Assembly (NCBI GenBank): GCA_963729295.1 | Contig: CAVSNJ010000021.1 | Coordinates: 1 to 64,000 of the forward strand | Direction: 5' to 3' | Source: DATJLY01 sp963729295 | GTDB taxonomy: Bacteria; Pseudomonadota; Alphaproteobacteria; ATCC43930; CGMCC-115725 | DNA: 64,000 bases | Part shown: positions 57,351-64,000 of the stretch, piece by piece | How the letters are laid out: the number at the start of each line of letters is the position of its first letter | Numbering within the stretch: position 1 is the stretch's first letter | Program-made: the position numbers and the translations under genes | Notes under the pieces: generated by a model | The model's input: only the letters and a program-made list of their open reading frames with translations | Database searches by the model: none | What the model was told of the DNA's origin: nothing

Positions 57351-58328
57351 ATGCGGCAGAACCATTTACGAGTTGTCCTGCAACTCGTCCTGGCGGCGGT
57401 CGTCATGGCCGGGCTCGCGGCCCCCGCCCCGGCCGTGGCCGCGGACATGGTGCGGGTCGGCAAGCCCGCTGTTAACGGCTTCATCTTTACCTTTGCCGAG
57501 ATCGGCATGGCGACCGGGATCTATCCGGCGAACGGGATCGCCGTCGAAAGCGTGGGCTTCGGCGGCGGCGGGCCGGCGCACCAGGCCTTGGCCGCGGGCT
57601 CGATCGAGTTCGTGTTCGGCGCGGGCTCGGAGATGCAGCTTGCCGCGAAGGGCGCGCCGGAGATGGCGGTGGCCTCCATCATGCGCGCGCCGGCGCAGAT
57701 CTCGCTCGTGGTGAAAGGCGACTCGCCGATCAAGTCGCCCGCCGATCTCAAAGGCAAGTCGGTGGGCGTCAGCTCCAGCACGTCCTTGACCGCCTGGTGC
57801 ACGCACGAGATGTCGCGGCGCCAGGGCTGGGGCGCCGACGGCATCACCGTCGTGCCGCTGGGCGCGACCGAGGCCGGCATGGCGCAGCTCATGACCGGCA
57901 ACATCGATGCCTTGACCGGCAACGCCGATCAGCTCGAAGCGCTCGAGGCGCAAGGCCGCGTGCGCATCCTCCTGCAGTTCTCCGAGTACGTGCCGGACTT
58001 TCCCGCCTTCGTGATCTACGCGGCGAAGCCGCTCATCGACCAGAAGCCGGACGTGGTGCGGCGCTATCTGAAGGGCACGCTCGAAACGCTCGCCTTCATG
58101 CGCACGCACAAGGAAGAAACGCTGAAGCTCGCACAGCCGATCATGCAGATTCCCGACGCGGTCGCGAGCAAGGTCTATGACGTGGAGATGCCGGCCTTCA
58201 CCGACGGGCATTTCACGGCCTCGAGCATGGCGGTGCTGCGCCGCTCGATGGTCGAGCTTGGGCTCTTGGATCCGGTGCCGCCCGACACCGTGCTCTATAC
58301 CGAGCGTTTCCTGCCGCCGGCGAAATGA
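57351..58328 (+). CDS. ABC transporter substrate-binding protein (NMT1/SsuA-like)
   Basis: A 325-residue periplasmic protein with a signal peptide (MRQNHLRVVLQLVLAAVVMAGL, cleaved after AVAA). The mature domain has the NMT1/THI5-like pattern: FTFAEIGMATGIYPANGIAVES, GGGGPAHQALAAGSIEFVFGAG, SPADLKGKSVGVSSSTSLTAW and DQLEALEAQGRV. It would bind nitrate, sulfonate, thiamine-precursor or aromatic ligands. GGGAGGACCCC precedes the ATG. There is no permease or ATPase nearby, and the stop overlaps the next gene (ATGA). Confidence 0.85.
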   Translation: MRQNHLRVVLQLVLAAVVMAGLAAPAPAVAADMVRVGKPAVNGFIFTFAEIGMATGIYPANGIAVESVGFGGGGPAHQALAAGSIEFVFGAGSEMQLAAKGAPEMAVASIMRAPAQISLVVKGDSPIKSPADLKGKSVGVSSSTSLTAWCTHEMSRRQGWGADGITVVPLGATEAGMAQLMTGNIDALTGNADQLEALEAQGRVRILLQFSEYVPDFPAFVIYAAKPLIDQKPDVVRRYLKGTLETLAFMRTHKEETLKLAQPIMQIPDAVASKVYDVEMPAFTDGHFTASSMAVLRRSMVELGLLDPVPPDTVLYTERFLPPAK

Positions 58329-58993
58329 AGCCGCACCTCGGCGACGTCGCGTGTTGGCTGTTCGATCTCGACAACACGCTTTATCCGGCAACCTCGACCG
58401 TCTATGTCGAAGTCGAGGCGCGCATGAACGATTTCATCATGGCCGAGCTGAAGCTCGACCTGGCGTCGGCGATCGCGTTGCGGAAAAAATTCTTCGAGGC
58501 GCACGGCACGACCTTGCGCGGCCTGATGAACGAATACGACATGAAGCCCGCACCGTTCCTCGATTACGTGCACGAGCTCGACCTCTCGGCGCTCGAAGCG
58601 AACGCAGCGCTCGATCACGCGATCGGCGCGCTGCCGGGGCGCAAGATCATCTTCACCAACTCGACGCGGCGCCATGCCGAGCGCGTGCTGGCGCGTCTGG
58701 GCCTGACGCGGCATTTCAGCGACATCCACGACATCGAGGGCTGCGAATACCTGCCGAAGCCCGATCCGAGCGGCTATCGCGTGCTTCTGGCGCGGCACGG
58801 CATCGACGCGCGCGCCACCGCGATGATCGACGACATGGCGAAGAATCTGAAGCCCGCGCACGAGCTCGGCATGACGACGATCTGGCTCACGGGCGGGCCG
58901 CACATGGCAGAGGGCGACGCCGACGCCGCGCACGTGGACCATGTGACCGGCGACCTCGCGGCATTTCTTGACGCCGCGATGCGGGCGAAATAG
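58325..58993 (+). CDS. HAD-superfamily pyrimidine 5'-nucleotidase
   Basis: A 222-residue HAD subfamily IA phosphatase. Motif I is WLFDLDNTLYP, motif II IIFTNSTRRHAERVL, the lysine is in LPKPDPSGYR and motif III is TAMIDDMAKNLKPAHELGM. This matches the short SDT1/pyrimidine 5'-nucleotidase branch that usually stands beside dapD in alphaproteobacteria. It removes phosphate from UMP or similar nucleotides, perhaps non-canonical ones. Confidence 0.9.
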   Translation: MKPHLGDVACWLFDLDNTLYPATSTVYVEVEARMNDFIMAELKLDLASAIALRKKFFEAHGTTLRGLMNEYDMKPAPFLDYVHELDLSALEANAALDHAIGALPGRKIIFTNSTRRHAERVLARLGLTRHFSDIHDIEGCEYLPKPDPSGYRVLLARHGIDARATAMIDDMAKNLKPAHELGMTTIWLTGGPHMAEGDADAAHVDHVTGDLAAFLDAAMRAK

Positions 58994-59005
58994 CGTGACG
59001 GTGCC

Positions 59006-59845
59006 ATGACGCAAGACATCGAGCGCACCATCGACGACGCCTGGGAGACGCGCGACCAGATCACGCCCGCGACCAAGGGACCCGTGCGCGCCGCGGTCGA
59101 GGCGGCGCTCGATGCGCTCGACGGCGGCACCCGCCGCGTCGCCGAGAAGGATGGCGCGCGCTGGCGCGTCCACCAATGGCTCAAGAAGGCGGTGCTGCTG
59201 TCGTTCCGCCTGAACGACATGAGCGTCATCGCGAACGGCCCGGGCGAATCCTCCTGGTGGGACAAGATCCCGTCGAAATTCGCGAAATGGGACGCGGCGC
59301 GATTCCGCCAAGCGGGGTTCCGCGCGGTGCCGAGCGCCGTCGTGCGCCACTCGGCCTTCATCGCGCCGGGCGTCGTGCTGATGCCGTCCTTCGTCAATGT
59401 CGGGGCCTACGTCGACAGCGGCACCATGATCGACACCTGGGCGACGGTCGGCAGTTGCGCGCAGATCGGCAAGAACTGTCACATCTCCGGCGGCGCCGGG
59501 ATCGGCGGCGTGCTCGAGCCGGTGCAGGCGGAGCCGGTCATCGTCGAGGACGATTGCTTCATCGGCGCGCGCAGCGAAGTGGCCGAAGGCGTCATCCTCG
59601 AGCGCGGCTCGGTGCTGGCGATGGGCGTGTTCCTCGGCGCCTCGACCCGCATCATCGACCGCCAGACCGGCGAGACCTATCAGGGCCGCGTGCCGGCCTA
59701 TTCCGTGGTCGTGCCGGGGAGCCTGCCGGGCAAGCCCTTGCCCGACGGAAGCCCTGGCCCGAGCCTCTATTGCGCCGTCATCGTGAAGCGCGTCGACGAA
59801 CGAACGCGCGCCAAGACCTCGATCAACGAGCTGCTGCGCGCCTGA
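59006..59845 (+). CDS. dapD: Tetrahydrodipicolinate N-succinyltransferase
   Basis: A 279-residue trimeric left-handed beta-helix acyltransferase of the lysine/diaminopimelate pathway. FRAVPSAVVRHSAFIAPGVVLMP, FVNVGAYVDSGTMIDTWATVGSCAQIG and NCHISGGAGIGGVLEP show the hexapeptide turns and conserved active-site region. The length is normal and it is followed four bases later by dapE. Confidence 0.97.
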   Translation: MTQDIERTIDDAWETRDQITPATKGPVRAAVEAALDALDGGTRRVAEKDGARWRVHQWLKKAVLLSFRLNDMSVIANGPGESSWWDKIPSKFAKWDAARFRQAGFRAVPSAVVRHSAFIAPGVVLMPSFVNVGAYVDSGTMIDTWATVGSCAQIGKNCHISGGAGIGGVLEPVQAEPVIVEDDCFIGARSEVAEGVILERGSVLAMGVFLGASTRIIDRQTGETYQGRVPAYSVVVPGSLPGKPLPDGSPGPSLYCAVIVKRVDERTRAKTSINELLRA

Positions 59846-59849
59846 GCCG

Positions 59850-60998
59850 ATGGCGGCCGATCCCGTCGCTCTCGCCCGGCGCCTCATATCCGCGCCGAGC
59901 GTCACGCCCGACGACAAGGGCGCCATCGCGATCCTGGCGGGCGCGCTCGAGACGCTGGGCTTCCGCTGCGAGACCCTGGAATTCGCCGAGCCGGGCACGG
60001 CGCCGATCCTCAATCTCTACGCGCGCCTCGGCAGCGAGGGCCGCAATTTCTGCTTCGCCGGCCATACCGACGTGGTGCCGCCCGGCGACGCGGCGGCATG
60101 GAGCGTCGATCCATTCGCAGGCGCGGTGAAGGGCGGCATGCTCTATGGCCGGGGCGCCGCCGACATGAAGAGCGCGCTCGCGGCGATGGTGGCGGCGTGC
60201 GCGCGCTTCCTCGACGCGCGCGGGCCGAAATTCGGCGGCTCGATCAGCTTCCTCGTGACCGGCGACGAGGAAGCCGACGCCATCAACGGCACGCGCAAGC
60301 TGCTCGACTGGATCAAGGATAAGGGCGAGCGTCTTGACGCCTGCGTCGTCGGCGAGCCGACCAGCGCCGAGAATTTCGGCGACATGGTGAAGATCGGCCG
60401 GCGCGGCAGCCTCAACGGATTTCTGACCGTCAACGGCGTGCAGGGCCATACGGCCTATCCCGATCTCGCCGACAACGCGGCGCACCGGCTCGTGGCGATG
60501 CTCGGCGCCCTCACAGCGACGTCGCTCGACGAGGGCACGGCGCATTTTCCGCCGTCGAACCTCCAGATCTCCACGATCGACATCGGCAATCGCGCGACCA
60601 ACGTCGTTCCGGCCACGGCGCGCGCCGTCTTCAACGTGCGCTACAACGACCGCTGGACCAGCGCCTCGATCGAGCGCTGGCTCAGAGCCATTCTCGACAA
60701 GGCGGGCGGGCGCTACGAGCTCCAGATCAAGGTGAGCGGCGAATCCTTCCTCGTTCCGCCGGGCGAGGTGAGCGCCATTCTGTGCGGCGCGATCGAGGAC
60801 GTGCTCGGCAGAAAGCCTGCGCTCAGCACCACCGGCGGCACGTCCGACGCGCGCTTCATCCACCGCGCCTGCCCGTGCGCCGAGTTCGGCCTCCTGAACC
60901 AGACCGCGCACAAGGTGGACGAGCATGTGCCGGTGTCCGAGATCGAGCAGCTGGCCGCGATCTACCACAACGTGCTCGAGCGGTTCTTTGCGCGCTAG
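59850..60998 (+). CDS. dapE: Succinyl-diaminopimelate desuccinylase
   Basis: A 382-residue zinc M20-type hydrolase. CFAGHTDVVPPGD carries the first metal ligand, GRGAADMKSALAAMVAA the bridging aspartate, VTGDEEADAINGTRKLL the catalytic Glu-Glu pair and GEPTSAENFGD a further ligand. It removes succinate from N-succinyl-LL-2,6-diaminopimelate. Confidence 0.97.
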   Translation: MAADPVALARRLISAPSVTPDDKGAIAILAGALETLGFRCETLEFAEPGTAPILNLYARLGSEGRNFCFAGHTDVVPPGDAAAWSVDPFAGAVKGGMLYGRGAADMKSALAAMVAACARFLDARGPKFGGSISFLVTGDEEADAINGTRKLLDWIKDKGERLDACVVGEPTSAENFGDMVKIGRRGSLNGFLTVNGVQGHTAYPDLADNAAHRLVAMLGALTATSLDEGTAHFPPSNLQISTIDIGNRATNVVPATARAVFNVRYNDRWTSASIERWLRAILDKAGGRYELQIKVSGESFLVPPGEVSAILCGAIEDVLGRKPALSTTGGTSDARFIHRACPCAEFGLLNQTAHKVDEHVPVSEIEQLAAIYHNVLERFFAR

Positions 60999-61004
60999 GG
61001 CCCG

Positions 61005-61589
61005 ATGCTGACGCTGCGCGAGATGTCGTCGGGGCTGTACGGCGCGTGGCGGCTCCTCTTGCGCGACCGCAGCGCGATGGCGTGGTTCGACCGCAGCCTC
61101 GCCGGCGCGATCCGCTCGTTCTGGGCGGCGGCGTTGTGCTATCCGGGCTTCGTCATATTGCTCCTGATGCGGCTTTCCGCGAGCGATCTTCACTCCGCGG
61201 CGGTCTTTCGCATCCTGCTGGTCGAGAGCATCGGCTATGTCATCGGCTGGTGCGCCTATCCGCTGGCGGCGCTGCCGTTCTGCCGCTGGCTCGTGCCGGA
61301 AGAGCGCGCGCTCGGGTTCATCATCGCCTACAACTGGTCGCAGGTGTTGCAGACCGCGGCGCTGTTGCCGATCGCCGTGCTGGGCGGGCTCGACATCGTG
61401 CCGGGCTATGCCATCGCCTATGCCGACTTCGTGGCCTACATGGCGATCCTCGTCTACGAGTGGTTCATCGCGCGGATCGCGGTCGACGCGGGCGCGCTGC
61501 CGGCGACCGCGCTGGTGTTCTTGGACATCGTCATCGGCGCCGCCTTGTCGCAGGTGACGCAGATCCTGTCCGGTCAGTCGCCGGGATAG
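61005..61589 (+). CDS. Hypothetical polytopic membrane protein
   Basis: A 194-residue protein with about five transmembrane segments (for example AAALCYPGFVILLLMRLS, GYVIGWCAYPLAALPFC, LQTAALLPIAVLGGL, FVAYMAILVYEWFIARIA and ALVFLDIVIGAALSQV). Conserved-looking polar residues are FIIAYNWSQV. It occupies the slot after dapE that alphaproteobacteria often fill with an unnamed integral membrane protein. It converges with truA and overlaps its end by 16 bp. Confidence 0.75.
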   Translation: MLTLREMSSGLYGAWRLLLRDRSAMAWFDRSLAGAIRSFWAAALCYPGFVILLLMRLSASDLHSAAVFRILLVESIGYVIGWCAYPLAALPFCRWLVPEERALGFIIAYNWSQVLQTAALLPIAVLGGLDIVPGYAIAYADFVAYMAILVYEWFIARIAVDAGALPATALVFLDIVIGAALSQVTQILSGQSPG

Positions 61590-62321
61590 ACGACGCGCAC
61601 GAGATAGAGCCCCTCGGCCGGCGCGGTCGGCCCCCCCGCGCGGCGGTCGCGCGCTTCGAGCGCGCGCGCGACATCGGCCGGGCGCCACTTCCCTTCGCCG
61701 ACGAGCTTCAGTGTCCCCACCATGTTGCGCACCTGGTGATGCAGGAACGAGCGCGCGCGCGCCTCGATCCGGATCTCGTCGTCGGACCGCGTCACATCGA
61801 GCGCGTCGAGCGTCTTCACCGGCGAGCGCGCCTGGCACAGCGAATCGCGGAAACTCGAGAAATCGTGCTTGCCGAGAAGATGCTGCGCGCCCGCCGCCAT
61901 CGCCGCCGCATCGAGCGCGCGCCCGACATGCCAGACGCGGCCCGATTTCGAGCGCCACCGGCGGGCGCCGGTTGAGGATGCGGTAGAGATAGACCCGGCC
62001 CCTGGCCGAGCGCCGCGCGTCGAACGATTCCGGGACGCGCGCGGCTTCGATCACCGCGACCTTGTGCGGGCGCATGTGCTGGTTCAAGGCGTTCCGCACC
62101 GTGTCGGGCGGATAATCGCGCGGCAGATCGAGATGCGCCGCCTGCGCCAGCGCGTGGACGCCGGCATCGGTGCGGCCGGCGCCATGCACGACGACGCGCG
62201 CGCCGCACAGCGCCTCGGCCGCTTCCTCAACGATCTGCTGCACCGAGAGGCCAAGCTTCTGGCGCTGCCAACCGACGAGGCCGGCGCCGTCATATTCGAG
62301 CGTCAGCTTGAAGCGGGGCAT
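61574..62321 (-). CDS. truA: tRNA pseudouridine(38-40) synthase, frameshifted
   Basis: The N-terminal part (MPRFKLTLEYDGAGLVGWQR through the catalytic GAGRTDAGVHALAQAAHLDL to RGRVYLYRILNRRPPVALEIG) is in one frame. The rest (VWHVGRALDAAAMAAGAQHL, KHDFSSFRDSLCQARSPVKTL, ARSFLHHQVRNMVGTL) is in another. One surplus base in the GGGCC run at about 61939-61943 explains the change; without it the protein has 248 residues, the normal length. All catalytic parts are intact, so a sequencing or assembly error is more likely than a dead gene. It modifies the anticodon arm of many tRNAs. Its start overlaps the fmt end. Confidence 0.85.
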
Positions 62322-63231
62322 GGCAGAAGCGTGCCTTTCGGCACGGCGAAGCCGCGCAGGAAGGCGGCGGTTTCGACCGGCGCGCGGCCGGCGCGCTGGA
62401 GGACGAGCGGGCGCAGCGCCCCTTCGCCGCATTCGATCGCCAGCCGCTCGTCGATGACGGTGCCGGGCGCAGCGCCGGAAGATGCCACTGTCTCGGCCGC
62501 GAGAATCCTGATGCGCTCCTTCGCCTCGAAGAAGATGCCGGGCTGCGGGTTCAAGGCGCGCACGGTGCGCTCGAGCTCGGCGGCCGGGCGGCGCCAGTCG
62601 AGCCGCCCCTCCTCGCGCCCGATTTTCCTGGCATAGCTCGCGCCCGCTTGCGGCTGCGGCCGCGGCACAAGGCTGCCCGACGCGAGGCCGTCGAGCGCCA
62701 GCCAGCATCAGGGCCGCGCCGCGCTCGGCCATGCGGTCGTAGAGGTCCGGCGCCGTGGTGCGCGGGCCCAATGGCATTTTCTCCGCGAGCACGATGGCGC
62801 CGGTGTCGAGCCCCTCGTCCATGCGCATGATGGTGACGCCGGTCTCGGCATCGCCCGCCATGATGGCGCGCTCGATCGGCGCGGCACCCCGCCAGCGCGG
62901 CAGGAGCGAGGCATGCACGTTGAGGCAGCCGAGGCGCGGCCCATCGAGCATCGCCTTGGGCAGGATCAGGCCATAGGAGGCGACGACTGCCGCATCGAGG
63001 CCGAGCGAAGCGAATTTTCGGGCCTCCTCGGGCCCGAGTTTTTCCGGCGTGAAGACGGGGATGCGCAATTCCTCGGCCGCACGTTCCGCCGGCGCGGCGA
63101 GCGGATTTCTGGCCGCGGCCCGCAGGACGCGCCGGCTGGCAATAGACGGCGGCAAGCTCGTGCGATGACGATGCCAGCGCGCGCAGGATGCGCTCGGCGA
63201 AGATCGGGGTCCCGAGGAATGCGAGGCGCAA
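62303..63231 (-). CDS. fmt: Methionyl-tRNA formyltransferase, with two frame breaks
   Basis: Three frames together give a complete 308-residue Fmt. The first (MRLAFLGTPIFAERILRALA to PARPAGRGQK) shifts near 63108. The second carries the catalytic region (VVASYGLILPKAMLDGPRLG, LNVHASLLPRWRGAAPIERAI, GVTIMRMDEGLDTG) and shifts near 62704. The third holds the C-terminal domain (ASYARKIGREEGRLDW, RALNPQPGIFF). Both shifts are single extra bases. The start is TTG at 63231. It formylates initiator Met-tRNA with 10-formyl-THF. It is normally essential or nearly so, so sequence error is suspected. Confidence 0.85.
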
Positions 63232-63246
63232 GCGCGGTCACGCGGC

Positions 63247-63772
63247 TCAGGCCGGGACCGGCGTCTTCTGGCGCTTCGCCTTGGCGAGCTTGCGCAGGAT
63301 GATGCTGCGTTTCAACGACGAGATGTGATCGACGAAGAGCACGCCTTCGAGATGGTCCATCTCGTGCTGGATGCAGGTGGCCAAAAGCCCCTCGGCGTCG
63401 AGCTCGCGGATCTCGTTCTCCTCGTCGAGATAGCGCAGCTTGATCGCGGCCGGGCGCTCGACATCGGCGTAATGCTCGGGCAGCGACAGGCAACCTTCCT
63501 GGATCGTGATCACCTTGTCCGAGCGCCACAGGATCTCGGGGTTGGCGATCTTCAAGGGCTGCGGCTTTTCGCCCTCGCGCGCGCAGTCGAGCACGATGAC
63601 GCGCAGCGCCACCCCGACCTGGGGCGCGGCAAGGCCGATGCCCGGCGCCTGGTACATCGTCTCCTGCATGTCGGCCATGAGCTTCTTGACGCGCGCATCG
63701 ACTTCGCGCGACCGGCCTCGCCTTCACTTTGAGGCGCGGGTCGGGCGCGGTGATGATCGACAGGATCGCCAT
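63247..63772 (-). CDS. def: Peptide deformylase, frameshifted
   Basis: The first residues (MAILSIITAPDPRLKVKARPV) are followed after one extra base near 63708-63712 by EVDARVKKLMADMQETMYQA in another frame, then the catalytic motifs GIGLAAPQVG, EGCLSLPEHYADV and HEMDHLEGVLF (metal-binding HExxH). Corrected length is 174 residues, as expected. It removes the formyl group from nascent proteins and pairs functionally with fmt 15 bp downstream. Because def is essential, this break is likely a sequence error. Confidence 0.88.
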
Positions 63773-63871
63773 GGCGGCCATTTAGGTATGACGCGGCGCG
63801 GCCTTCGTCAACCCGGCTCCGGCGCCCCGCCGCGAGTGACAATTCCCGGTCCGCTTTGCGATAATGCGAGC

Positions 63872-64000
63872 ATGGAGATCGGGCTCTGCGTCTTGGCGGT
63901 GGGCTTCGCGATGGCGGCGGCGGCGCTGGGCGTGCTGCTGGCGCGCGCACGGGGCGCGCGGCTTGCGGGTGCGGCGCAGCTTTCGAAGGCGCAGGCGAAG
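63872..64000 (+). CDS. rmuC: Probable DNA recombination protein RmuC, 5' part
   Basis: The frame starts with MEIGLCVLAVGFAMAAAALGVLL, a single N-terminal membrane anchor, then basic and Ala/Gln-rich residues (RARGARLAGAAQLSKAQAK), and runs off the window. The start of an RmuC-type protein, a membrane-anchored coiled-coil nuclease-like factor, looks like this, and rmuC commonly stands divergent to def in alphaproteobacteria. The 43 visible residues alone do not prove it. Confidence 0.55.
   Translation, partial: MEIGLCVLAVGFAMAAAALGVLLARARGARLAGAAQLSKAQAK

Noticed and set aside
59823..63155. A minus-strand open frame of about 1110 residues running over dapD/dapE, truA and fmt
   Set aside because: It contains real pieces of fmt and truA joined by their frame errors, but for most of its length it is antisense to intact dapE and has the Arg/Ala/Asp-rich composition of a shadow frame.

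Overview
The window is GC-rich, densely packed chromosomal DNA of an alphaproteobacterium, most likely of the Hyphomicrobiales/Rhodospirillales type. The evidence is the conserved block rpmH-rnpA-yidD-yidC-engB-argB followed by a HAD nucleotidase, dapD, dapE, truA, fmt, def and rmuC (51.2-64.0 kb), a fused CysN/CysC protein, an EcfG-type general-stress promoter (GGAAC-N17-CGTT) before an entericidin-like lipoprotein, and many palindromic repeats of the kind dispersed in alphaproteobacterial genomes. No CRISPR array, prophage or intact insertion sequence was seen.

Layout. 1-1.6 kb: the 3' end of a large secreted repeat protein (filamentous-haemagglutinin style). 1.6-12.2 kb: a putative biosynthetic island with a glycosyltransferase, a GMC oxidoreductase, an FMO-like flavoprotein, a TPR-sulfotransferase, a stand-alone adenylation-carrier-thioesterase (NRPS-like) protein and a CapK/PaaK-like adenylate-forming enzyme. 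12.3-15.9 kb: sulfate activation (cysD, cysNC) with a TauE/SafE permease. 16.3-18.0 kb: a decayed kdpD fragment, tRNA-Ala(CGC), yggT and folD. 18.0-27.4 kb: a long leftward operon for acyl-CoA catabolism (quinone oxidoreductase, racemase-like CaiB protein, two hydroxyacyl-CoA dehydrogenase genes of which one is frameshifted, acyl-CoA dehydrogenase, enoyl-CoA hydratase, CoA ligase, Fe-S oxidoreductase) headed by cysH.

27.7-41.9 kb is an accessory zone. It holds a ThDP enzyme, a beta-keto acid cleavage enzyme, a metallo-beta-lactamase-fold protein, two paralogous LigW/ACMSD-type amidohydrolases, a fumarylacetoacetase-family hydrolase, a MetE-like protein, a ferritin-like unknown, an unpaired ModA with a molybdopterin-domain protein, an orphan antitoxin, small membrane proteins and several palindromic elements, one of which lies inside a coding region. 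42-50.7 kb: tRNA-Arg(ACG), gpt, a gamma-glutamyltransferase, an RlmI-like methyltransferase, a three-gene DUF5985 operon, a nitroreductase, a two-subunit ThDP decarboxylase and an unpaired histidine kinase.

50.9-64 kb is the housekeeping block: protein export and processing (yidC, def), RNase P protein, arginine and lysine/diaminopimelate biosynthesis, tRNA modification and initiator formylation. A UbiD-family decarboxylase and a lone ABC-type binding protein sit between argB and the nucleotidase. In truA, fmt and def, four separate single-base insertions break the frames; because these genes are normally essential or conserved, local sequence error is the likeliest explanation.

The best candidates for new biology are the 1.6-12.2 kb island, the 31-39.4 kb catabolic module with its ferritin-like protein, and the palindromic elements (CTAG-ended pair; a unit with 9-bp terminal inverted repeats that also occurs in frame inside a gene).
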